From JBELMB01 sp042088665 (lineage in GTDB: Bacteria; Pseudomonadota; Alphaproteobacteria; Rhodobacterales; Rhodobacteraceae): a stretch of DNA of 17,048 nucleotides. A program made the translations under genes and the position numbers. Below the pieces are notes generated by a model, which did no database searches, had not been told where the DNA came from, and saw nothing but the letters and a program-made list of their open reading frames with translations. Positions 1 to 5,703 of this stretch are shown here, piece after piece; position 1 is the first letter of the stretch, and the number at the start of each line of letters is the position of its first letter. The stretch lies in assembly GCA_042088665.1 (NCBI GenBank), contig JBELMB010000115.1, forward strand, positions 1-17,048, read 5' to 3'.

Positions 1-282
1 GGCCATCACGGGTTGGCCAGATTGGAAATGCTCCATGATCGCGCCAAGGATCGCGGGCTTGAGGTGGTCCCAATCCATGCTGTCGGCCTTGGTCACGGTG
101 ACAAAATCATTGCCAAAGAAAACCCCGGTCACGCCGTCAATCGCGAAAAGCCGCCCTGCCAGAGGCGAACCGCCCGCCGCTTCGGCGGTGGGAAAGTCGG
201 CTGTTCCCATCTCAAGCACGGTCAGGCCGGGCAGAAACTTCAACGTTGCCGGATTGGGAGTGGATTCGGTCTGAATGAACAT
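1..282 (-). CDS. Nfu/NifU-like Fe-S scaffold protein, N-terminal part (partial)
   Basis: The first 94 residues of a protein that leaves the window at position 1. It opens with MFIQTESTPNPATLKFLPG, the hallmark start of the Nfu N-terminal domain, followed by an FAIDGVTGVFFGNDFVTVTK stretch typical of the same domain. Family members bind and deliver [4Fe-4S] clusters to target enzymes in the cytoplasm; the cluster-binding CxxC lies in the C-terminal NifU domain, which is outside the window and so not checked. The ATG at 282 has an AAGGGG stretch about 10 bases upstream. It is the last visible gene of a minus-strand series after a stress protein and a ClpP-fold protein, but a good promoter and a possible iron-responsive palindrome lie just upstream, so it probably has its own transcript. 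Confidence 0.9.
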   Translation of the reverse strand, partial: MFIQTESTPNPATLKFLPGLTVLEMGTADFPTAEAAGGSPLAGRLFAIDGVTGVFFGNDFVTVTKADSMDWDHLKPAILGAIMEHFQSGQPVMA

Positions 283-309
283 CTGGCAGGCCCCTTTTGT
301 GCGCTGCCC

Positions 310-340
310 CTTATATGCGGAGCAGAAGTGCCCGCGTCAA
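310..340 (-). promoter_or_regulatory. Probable sigma-70-type promoter of the Nfu-like gene
   Basis: On the minus strand a TTGACG element (plus-strand 335-340) is followed after 19 bases by TATAAG (plus-strand 310-315), about 27 bases upstream of the ATG at 282. Both hexamers match the consensus at five of six positions, though the spacer is one or two bases longer than ideal. Nothing experimental supports it. Confidence 0.45.
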
Positions 341-342
341 GG

Positions 343-359
343 TTTGGAACGATTCTAAG
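343..359. promoter_or_regulatory. Irr/ICE-box-like palindrome upstream of the Nfu-like gene
   Basis: The plus strand reads TTTGGAACGATTCTAAG, an inverted repeat TTGGAA/TTCTAA around a CGA centre with one mismatch. As I recall it, the alphaproteobacterial iron response regulator Irr binds TTAGAA-NNN-TTCTAA type sites (ICE box). The site lies two bases upstream of the predicted -35 element of an Fe-S assembly gene, where iron-dependent control is plausible. Binding is an inference from motif and context only. Confidence 0.4.
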
Positions 360-405
360 CTGTGGCGCAGGGCGACGCGCGTCAGGGCCCGGGTTTTCCA
401 CGTGA

Positions 406-1467
406 TCAGCCGATGCAGTGGGTGAAGGCGCTCGTGATCATGGCGCGGTCCATGTCCGAGAGGGTCAGCTTGACCCGACGCGCAGCGCCCGCCACGCGAC
501 TATAGCCCGCGGACAGATAGGCGCTCTGGGCTGTCGTCAAAGCGGCGCGCGCATGATCCGACAGCGTAATTGTCACATAGTCGCTATCGTCCATAGATCG
601 AACGACAACCTGCGTCGTGGTGCGGTCTTCCTCGCCATCAATCCCGACACTGACGAGGGGAGCCTCTGGCGCGGTGTCGAGCCAGCCCCCTTCGGCCCTG
701 ATCAAGGCAAAGGCGTTCTGTCCACGGCAGAAAAAGGTGACTTGATTGGCGGTGTCGTAGGGGCCCGTTGGATCCAGACGCCTGGACGACGCGATGACCC
801 CTCCCTTGTATGGCTCCATGTAAAACGCATCATAGCCGACAGGCGTGATGAGATCATATGCCAGCGCTTCTTCTCTTGAGACATAGTGCATGTCCGAAGC
901 GCCTTTTTCAGAAGCCAACCGGAACACACGGGCATCTATACCCATTTCCACCATGTAACTGACCAGCTGGCTGGAAATGCGTTGCGCAGAAGAGCCGTCC
1001 AACTGGCCTAGTGCGGCGCGGAACCGGTGCAGGCCAAGCTTGTCTCCGGGCCCAAGAAAGCGTTCGCTGCCGCCCATGAACACATAGGCACAGGCGCTTT
1101 CACAGCGACCGCCCTCCGGAAAACCACCGCCGAAATTTGCCGGAGTGCCATCTGCATTGAAACGCGGCGGGCGTTTGGCCCCGATCGCGGTCACAAGCCC
1201 GGTCTTGTTGCGAACGTAGCGTCCCAGTCTGATGGCCTCGCCCAGATCCCCGCCCGGGCTGTTCAGGAAGAGCGTCTGCGCCTCGAATCCGTTCGGATGC
1301 TCGCGTTTTATCTTTTCGGTCAGGCCAGTTTCGATTGGTCCGTCAATGACCACGAAACAGGTCTCGACGTGATTGCCCAGACAGGCGACATCCACTGTTG
1401 TCTCGGACCGTGCCGGACCCGCAAAAACCGCCACAAGCAAGGTCAAGACCATGGCTGAGGTGCGCAT
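406..1467 (-). CDS. Periplasmic ClpP/crotonase-fold protein, COG3904 type
   Basis: A 353-residue protein. The start is set at the ATG at 1467 because it begins a signal peptide (MRTSAMVLTLLVAVFAGPARSE) with an AGGA-like ribosome site just before it; the frame is open for 46 more codons upstream, but these look non-coding. Two ClpP-fold signatures are visible: NSPGGDLGEA (residues 69-78, oxyanion-hole loop) and CESACAYVFMGG (122-133), in which Ser124 would be the nucleophile, followed by LGLHRF with His147 as a candidate general base. VSREEALAYDLIT (196-208) is also typical of the family. About 140 further residues form a C-terminal domain I do not recognise, with several Cys. It is probably an exported serine hydrolase or a related non-catalytic fold of unknown substrate. 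It sits 91 bases downstream of a stress-protein gene. Confidence 0.8.
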   Translation of the reverse strand: MRTSAMVLTLLVAVFAGPARSETTVDVACLGNHVETCFVVIDGPIETGLTEKIKREHPNGFEAQTLFLNSPGGDLGEAIRLGRYVRNKTGLVTAIGAKRPPRFNADGTPANFGGGFPEGGRCESACAYVFMGGSERFLGPGDKLGLHRFRAALGQLDGSSAQRISSQLVSYMVEMGIDARVFRLASEKGASDMHYVSREEALAYDLITPVGYDAFYMEPYKGGVIASSRRLDPTGPYDTANQVTFFCRGQNAFALIRAEGGWLDTAPEAPLVSVGIDGEEDRTTTQVVVRSMDDSDYVTITLSDHARAALTTAQSAYLSAGYSRVAGAARRVKLTLSDMDRAMITSAFTHCIG

Positions 1468-1558
1468 TATCCTGTCCAAATCAGCATGCCCGTCCCAAAG
1501 GTCTACCGAAACCGCCCGTTGAAAGCCGTGACATAACTTGATGAGCGCGGTTGCCCGC

Positions 1559-2014
1559 TCAGGTGATCGCTTCGAGGCGCTCTTTCGACAGATCGCCCGG
1601 CACAATCGTGATCGGGATCGGCAAGGAGCCTGCGTTGCGGCTCATTTGTGTGACCAGCGGGCCCGGGCCTTTCTTGTCGACGGCGGCGCCCAGCACAAGA
1701 ATGCCGATCTCGCTGTCTTCTTTCACTTGGGCGAGGATCTCTGCCACGGGGTCGCCCTCGCGGATGACCAACTCGGGGTCGACCCCCTGCTTGTCGCGCA
1801 TCCACTTGGCAAAGACCTCGAAGTGCGCGTGAATGCGCTCTCGCGCTTCTTCTCGCATGATGTCGCCAACACCGATCCAGTGGTTGAACTCATCCGGTGG
1901 GATCACCGACAGAACGGCCACCCCTCCGCCTGATTTCGCGGCGCGCATGGCGGCAAATCGCATGGCGTTGAGGCATTCGCGGCTGTCATCTAGCACGACG
2001 AGGAATTTGCGCAT
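1559..2014 (-). CDS. Universal stress protein (UspA family)
   Basis: A 151-residue single-domain UspA protein, the usual length. It begins MRKFLVVLDDSRECLNAMRFA, the first beta strand and helix of the fold, and ends with the family's PIPITIVPG strand (132-140). The usual nucleotide-binding signature near residue 109 (G-x2-G-x9-G-S/T) is altered here to LGAAVDKKGPGPLVTQMS, so ATP binding is uncertain; I recall similar sequences in alphaproteobacterial relatives. The ATG at 2014 has GGGAG about 8 bases upstream. Family members are cytoplasmic proteins linked to stress and growth arrest. The same reading frame stays open upstream to position 2419 without a stop, but residues encoded there are arginine-rich and do not look like Usp sequence, so the ATG at 2014 is preferred. 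Confidence 0.9.
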   Translation of the reverse strand: MRKFLVVLDDSRECLNAMRFAAMRAAKSGGGVAVLSVIPPDEFNHWIGVGDIMREEARERIHAHFEVFAKWMRDKQGVDPELVIREGDPVAEILAQVKEDSEIGILVLGAAVDKKGPGPLVTQMSRNAGSLPIPITIVPGDLSKERLEAIT

Positions 2015-2061
2015 CAATTGTCTCCCTGACGGGTTATCATGGCGAAGGTCGTGGCGGCTGT

Positions 2062-2419
2062 CTACCGGTTTGCAGGGGCACAGGCCCGGGCGAGCGCCAT
2101 CTCGATCCGGCCATTGCCCCAGAAGATCTGCGTGCCGACGCGCGCGGTGGGCGCGGCAAACTGAGCTCCGCTGGTGGTGCAGGGCAGATGCGCCCGGTCC
2201 CTCGGGCCGCAAGGTCCCATCCACACTGCCTGTCCGCGCGACCGGACAACGGGTCAGGGCAAACGGATCAGCCAGATCCGTGCAAGCGACAGTCGGGTCG
2301 TTGCGACAGGCTTCGAAGCCCACGGCAGCAGACCCCCAAACGGCCCTCGACCGCAGCAACAGATCGGTCACGGCGGCGAGGTCAGCCGCATTGGCCGACT
2401 GCAGCCGCTCTGGCGTCAT
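2062..2419 (-). pseudogene. Small hypothetical gene with a probable frameshift
   Basis: The ATG at 2419 overlaps the stop of the aminotransferase gene as ATGA, which suggests translational coupling. From there about 80 codons with good GC-rich third positions encode MTPERLQSANAADLAAVTDL and onward, with the four cysteines of an unrecognised small protein. After roughly position 2175 this frame turns arginine-rich, while the frame one base further on becomes well behaved (SGAQFAAPTARVGTQIF and onward) and ends at a TAG at 2062-2064. Joining the two gives a product of about 118 residues. Its last 30 residues (PTARVGTQIFWGN, then RIEMALA) resemble the C-terminal end of DsbA/2-hydroxychromene-2-carboxylate isomerase-like thioredoxin folds, but this is weak. 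Either the gene is broken or the sequence has a one-base error near 2165-2230. Confidence 0.45.
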
Positions 2420-3276
2420 CCGCTATGCGCCCAGTCCCAGTAAAGCTCGCGCACGCGCTTGCCGACCGGACCTGCCTGGTAAGAGACATCCTCGAAACCG
2501 GTCACGGCGGTCACCTTGTTCATGTTCCCCGACAGGAACACCTCATCCGCGCTTTCGAAATCCTCGAAGGTCAGCACGCATTCCTCGACGTGCATGCCGT
2601 CGGCGCGCATGTTGGTCATATGGCGCCCCCGCGTGATGCCCGCGAGGAAAGTGCCATTGGCGATTGGCGTAAAGACGGCGCCATCCTTGACCATGAACAC
2701 ATTGGCCGTGGCGCTTTCGGCCACGTTGCCCATGGCATCGGCCACCAATGCATTCTGGAAGCCGCGCCCGCGCACTTCGCTCAGCATCCGGGCATTGTTG
2801 GGGTAGAGGCAGCCCGCCTTGGCATTGACCACCGCGTCCTCCAGAACGGGGCGGCGAAAGCGTGTCCGGCCCAGCTTTGCCGTCGCGGTGTCCGGCGCCA
2901 GGGGGATCTCTTCGAGACAAAGCGCAAAGCCGGTCTCGTCCGGCTGCGGGACGATTGCCGTGACATCGCCGTTGATGCCCCAGTACATCGGGCGGATGTA
3001 GACGGCGGCCTCTGGTGCATAGGCCTTGAGCCCTTCGCGCGCGATCTCCACCATCGCCTCGGCCGTCATGGTCGGGGTCAGCATCAGCGCTCTCGCGGAG
3101 GCATTGACCCGCGCGCAATGCGCTTCGATATCGGGGTGCACACCGTTGACGTAGCGCGCGCCATCAAAGACCGAAGAGCCAAGCCATGCGCCATGATCGG
3201 CGGCGCGCATCACCATGACGTCACCGTCGTGCCATTGGCCGTTGTAATATGTGCGAATGTTCTTGCCGGTTGCCAT
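2416..3276 (-). CDS. ilvE: Branched-chain amino acid aminotransferase (class IV, PLP)
   Basis: A 286-residue fold-type IV PLP aminotransferase. Early MRAADHGAWLGSSVFDGARY (23-42) is the family's N-terminal block, and AVYIRPMYWG (91-100) its substrate-binding strand. Lys153 in NAKAGCLYPNNARM is the expected Schiff-base lysine, with VAESATANVFMV (185-196) carrying the Glu that contacts the PLP ring, then LAGITR (211-216) and SGNMNKVTAV (249-258) for the phosphate end. The family transfers amino groups between Leu, Ile or Val and 2-oxoglutarate in the cytoplasm; D-amino acid or (R)-amine transaminase activity cannot be excluded by eye. The start at 3276 follows AAAGGAGC. It overlaps the next gene by four bases. 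The residue pattern fits the extra BCAT paralogue I recall in Roseobacters, so the symbol names the family rather than proving it is the main biosynthetic enzyme. Confidence 0.88.
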   Translation of the reverse strand: MATGKNIRTYYNGQWHDGDVMVMRAADHGAWLGSSVFDGARYVNGVHPDIEAHCARVNASARALMLTPTMTAEAMVEIAREGLKAYAPEAAVYIRPMYWGINGDVTAIVPQPDETGFALCLEEIPLAPDTATAKLGRTRFRRPVLEDAVVNAKAGCLYPNNARMLSEVRGRGFQNALVADAMGNVAESATANVFMVKDGAVFTPIANGTFLAGITRGRHMTNMRADGMHVEECVLTFEDFESADEVFLSGNMNKVTAVTGFEDVSYQAGPVGKRVRELYWDWAHSG

Positions 3277-3297
3277 CTGGGTGCTCCTTTTGCACAG

Positions 3298-3327
3298 ACC
3301 CTAGGCCATTTTTTCGCGCCGCCGCAA
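3298..3327 (-). promoter_or_regulatory. Weak candidate promoter of the aminotransferase gene
   Basis: On the minus strand TTGCGG (plus-strand 3322-3327) and TAGGGT (3298-3303) are separated by 18 bases, with an A6 run in the spacer. This would put transcription start about 15 bases before the start codon. The match to consensus is poor, so it is only a candidate. Confidence 0.22.
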
Positions 3328-3402
3328 GACGCGCATCGCGCCAGCATCATCTGGCGAGTGCCCAAAGGCGGAACCGCGATTGGGCTGCCATCGTGCGGGG
3401 CG

Positions 3403-3430
3403 TCCGGTGGTCGGCAAACCAACCACCGGA
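3403..3430. terminator. Hairpin downstream of the RTX gene, possible terminator
   Basis: TCCGGTGGT (3403-3411) and ACCACCGGA (3422-3430) are perfect 9-base inverted arms around a 10-base centre that can extend the stem by two more pairs after one mismatch. It lies about 140 bases after the RTX stop. There is no T-run in either direction, so it may be a Rho-dependent end, an mRNA-protecting structure or a protein site rather than a classical terminator. Confidence 0.35.
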
Positions 3431-3572
3431 GCCAGAACCCGATGTTGAGTAGGTCGGGCCCCGCAACGGCTGGGGCGCCGTTGGCGAGACGTGCTCCGGG
3501 GGGGGCGGACGTTGAGCTGCCTTGCCCGCACAAGACCCAAGTGACCCGACCGCGCGTCGCTACAAGGGCGCT

Positions 3573-5171
3573 CTAGTGCGCCAGATTCGGTTCGCGGAAG
3601 ACCACGTTTTCCACGCTTTTCAACGTCACGGTCTGGTCACCGCGGCACCACAGATCCTGGCCATGTGCGTCGCGGCTGTGGGTCCAGTCGGCGCGGCAGC
3701 CCTCCAACACAACGGTGTCGCAGCCTTTGCCGCCGTCGATCACCTTGTCGCCTGTGCCGGTGACTTCGATCGTGTCGCGGCCCCAGCCGGCTTTGACGGT
3801 GTCATGGCCAGAACCGGTGGTGATATGGTCGTTGCCCCAGCCGCCTTTGATCAGGTCATTGCCCGCGTCGCCGTTCAATGTGTCCGCGCCCAATCCGCCC
3901 TTCAGCGTGTCGTTGCCCGACCCACCGTTCAGCACGTCTTTGCCCCAACCGCCTTTGAGCAGATCGTTGCCTGCATCGCCGCTGAGCTGGTCGTTGCCAA
4001 AGCCGCCTTTGAGCGTGTCTTGGCCATCGTTGCCGCGCAGGCTGTCGTTGCCCCAGCCGCCTTTGAGCAGATCGTCGCCCGAGCCACCGATCAGCGAATC
4101 TTGGCCTTTGCCGCCAAGAATCTTGTCGTCGCCGGAGCTGCCAAAGGCTGTGTCGTTGCCTTTGCCGCCGATCAGCACGTCTTTGCCAGGTCCATGGCCA
4201 TCGGGACCGCCCAGCAGCAGATCGTTGCCTTTGCCCCCCGCCAAAGTGTCGTTGCCCTGGCCGCCGATCAGGGTGTCATTGCCCTTGCCGCCAAAGATCA
4301 TGTCGTTGCCGCCTTCGCCGCGGATCACATCGTTGCCTTTGCTGCCGACCAGCAGGTCTGGGCCCGCGGTGCCATGGCCCGGCCAGACACAGCCGGGGAT
4401 GTGCGGCGGGTGATAGGGTGCGGGATCCACCGGATGCGTGGGGCCCTGCGCCGGCGGTTGCGGCGTGGGCTGGGGATGCGGCTGCGGGTGTGGCTGCGGC
4501 AGCGGATGGAACGGCTGCTGGTAGACCACGTTTTCGATGCTCTTGGCGAGGATGCGCACGCCTTCGGGGCCGCTGTACTCTTGCTTGCCGCAGCCCAAGT
4601 GCGTGACGGTGTAGTCGTCGCGCGACCCCATCAAGACCAGCGTGTCCTGGCCTTTGCCGCCGTTGACGGTCTTGTGGCCTCCGCCGCCCACCACGATGGT
4701 GTCGTTGCCGTGCCCGCCTTTGACCTTGTCGTTGCCCTCGCCGGTGCGGATCACATCTTCGCCTTTGCCGCCTTTCAGCGTGTCGTTGCCTGCGCCGCCG
4801 TGGATGGTGTCGTTTCCGCGTCCGCCTTTGACCTTGTCATCGCCCGAGCCGCCAAAGATCCGGTCGTCGCCCTTGCCGCCCTTGATCTTGTCGTCGCCCT
4901 GGCCGCCAATGAGGGTGTCGTGCCCTTTGCCGCCTTTGACCTTGTCGTCGCCCGACCCGGCAAAGACCGTGTCGTTGCCTTTGCCGGCCTTGATCTTGTC
5001 ATGGCCGCCGCCACCGCACAGCAGATCGTCGCCTTTGGTGCCTTTGATTTTGTCGTTGCCGCCATTTGCGTGGTCGGCTTTGTGATAGCTGTCCATGAAT
5101 GACTTTGTTTTGGCAAAGTCATTCCCATCAGCCGAGCCATGATGGCCGGCTGCACCCGTGATCTTGGTCAT
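3573..5171 (-). CDS. Two-module RTX (hemolysin-type calcium-binding repeat) protein
   Basis: A 532-residue protein almost entirely built of GGxGxDxUx nonapeptides. After a short His-containing N-terminus (1-36) comes array 1 (about 37-180, some 16 units), then a cap DTLVLMGSRDDYTVT with VRILAKSIENVVY (176-217), a Pro/His/Gln-rich linker (219-263), array 2 (about 268-490, some 24 units), and a second cap DTVVLEGCRADWTHS with VTLKSVENVVF (485-525), ending NLAH. Such repeats bind Ca2+ and fold outside the cell after type I secretion, and the uncleaved C-terminus normally carries the export signal. No catalytic or adhesive domain is visible. Array 1 is unusually rich in lysine for an RTX protein. 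The start at 5171 has GGGGGA five bases before it. No type I secretion genes lie in the window, so the exporter and the role (surface layer, matrix or adhesion) are unknown. Confidence 0.9.
   Translation of the reverse strand: MTKITGAAGHHGSADGNDFAKTKSFMDSYHKADHANGGNDKIKGTKGDDLLCGGGGHDKIKAGKGNDTVFAGSGDDKVKGGKGHDTLIGGQGDDKIKGGKGDDRIFGGSGDDKVKGGRGNDTIHGGAGNDTLKGGKGEDVIRTGEGNDKVKGGHGNDTIVVGGGGHKTVNGGKGQDTLVLMGSRDDYTVTHLGCGKQEYSGPEGVRILAKSIENVVYQQPFHPLPQPHPQPHPQPTPQPPAQGPTHPVDPAPYHPPHIPGCVWPGHGTAGPDLLVGSKGNDVIRGEGGNDMIFGGKGNDTLIGGQGNDTLAGGKGNDLLLGGPDGHGPGKDVLIGGKGNDTAFGSSGDDKILGGKGQDSLIGGSGDDLLKGGWGNDSLRGNDGQDTLKGGFGNDQLSGDAGNDLLKGGWGKDVLNGGSGNDTLKGGLGADTLNGDAGNDLIKGGWGNDHITTGSGHDTVKAGWGRDTIEVTGTGDKVIDGGKGCDTVVLEGCRADWTHSRDAHGQDLWCRGDQTVTLKSVENVVFREPNLAH
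3702..4370 (-). repeat. RTX nonapeptide array 2
   Basis: Roughly 24 consecutive nine-residue units encoded as about 27-bp imperfect DNA repeats (residues 268-490). Several units carry Trp (GGWGND, GGWGKD, AGWGRD), which array 1 lacks, and one unit is expanded to 14 residues (GGPDGHGPGKDVLI). The repeats also keep long meaningless frames open on the plus strand. Confidence 0.85.
4383..4517 (-). other. Region encoding Pro/His/Gln-rich linker between RTX modules
   Basis: Residues 219-263 alternate proline with His, Gln and Thr (HPLPQPHPQPHPQPTPQPP and onward). This is a typical extended, protease-tolerant inter-domain linker and separates two otherwise parallel RTX modules. Confidence 0.8.
4632..5063 (-). 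repeat. RTX nonapeptide array 1, lysine-rich
   Basis: About 16 nine-residue units (residues 37-180). In the middle of the array neighbouring units alternate, one type ending in KVK or KIK and the next in F, I or H, giving an 18-residue higher-order period. Calcium-binding Asp and Gly positions are well kept. Confidence 0.85.
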
Positions 5172-5703
5172 GTTTCCCCCAAACCAGATTACTTGTTTCC
5201 CAGTGTCTTAAGGGTTGCAGCCCAACCTAATGGCGTCAATCTCCGTGCAATTTTCGAGAAATTTTGACTTGCAGGTATTTCGGTGATTCGAGCGTTTATT
5301 GTCTTCGTTTTGGAATTAGAGCTCGGGTTGGAACCCGAATTGGAGATGGAATGGAGGGTAATGCTGGAAGTGAATTCCAGTTGTCCCCAGTATTAGACGC
5401 CAGCCAAGGACGCATTGTTTGCGCTGACGGAACGATCACCTCGGCTCATGGTCCCTTCGGTGTTTCCAGATCGGAAACGTTGAACGGCGCGCGCCGCTTG
5501 GCCTGAGTCGCAAGGACAGCGGCCCTGACCCGCAAGGACAACGACAGATGCGCGCTGCGTGTGTCCCGCGCCAAACCGGATCCGCTGCGCCGCGCGCGCA
5601 TCGGAAACGCGAAGGGCGCAAAAACACATCTCTAGGTCGGGTTTGGGCGTCGCTAATCCCGGCGCCTGTGCTTTAGTCCACGCCAAACCCATGGGAGGCG
5701 AAC
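5172..5703. other. Divergent intergenic region between RTX and fdhA
   Basis: A 532-bp stretch with no supported gene, and locally more AT-rich at its left side than its surroundings. It should contain both divergent promoters, although no convincing -35/-10 pair was found for either. It holds inverted repeats TCGGGTT/AACCCGA (5323-5338), CTGGAA/TTCCAG (5364-5380) and GTTTCC/GGAAAC (5462-5478), a direct repeat ATCGGAAACG (5470-5479 and 5600-5609), and a repeat CGCAAGGACA (from about 5510 and 5530). These may be regulator sites; no known consensus was matched. Confidence 0.5.

Larger units (their letters stand above)
3277..3572. other. Intergenic region between aminotransferase and RTX genes
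   Basis: No gene is supported in these 296 bases; open frames here lack a ribosome site and have no recognisable product. The stretch holds a strong hairpin at 3403-3430, a run of eight G near 3497, and the candidate aminotransferase promoter at the left end. Both flanking genes are on the minus strand, so it carries the end of the RTX transcript and the start of the next. Confidence 0.6.

Noticed and set aside
3522..5102. A 526-codon plus-strand open frame rich in Val, Ala and Phe, and two further long plus-strand frames rich in Ser, Leu and Pro
   Set aside because: These lie exactly opposite the RTX gene and are kept open by its 27-bp GC-rich repeats. The translated units repeat in the same rhythm and show no ribosome site or known domain.
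5364..5380. CTGGAAGTGAATTCCAG as a LuxR-type box
   Set aside because: The arms are similar to CTG...CAG sites, but the spacing is 11 rather than 10 bases and no quorum-sensing gene is near. It is kept only as an unassigned inverted repeat.
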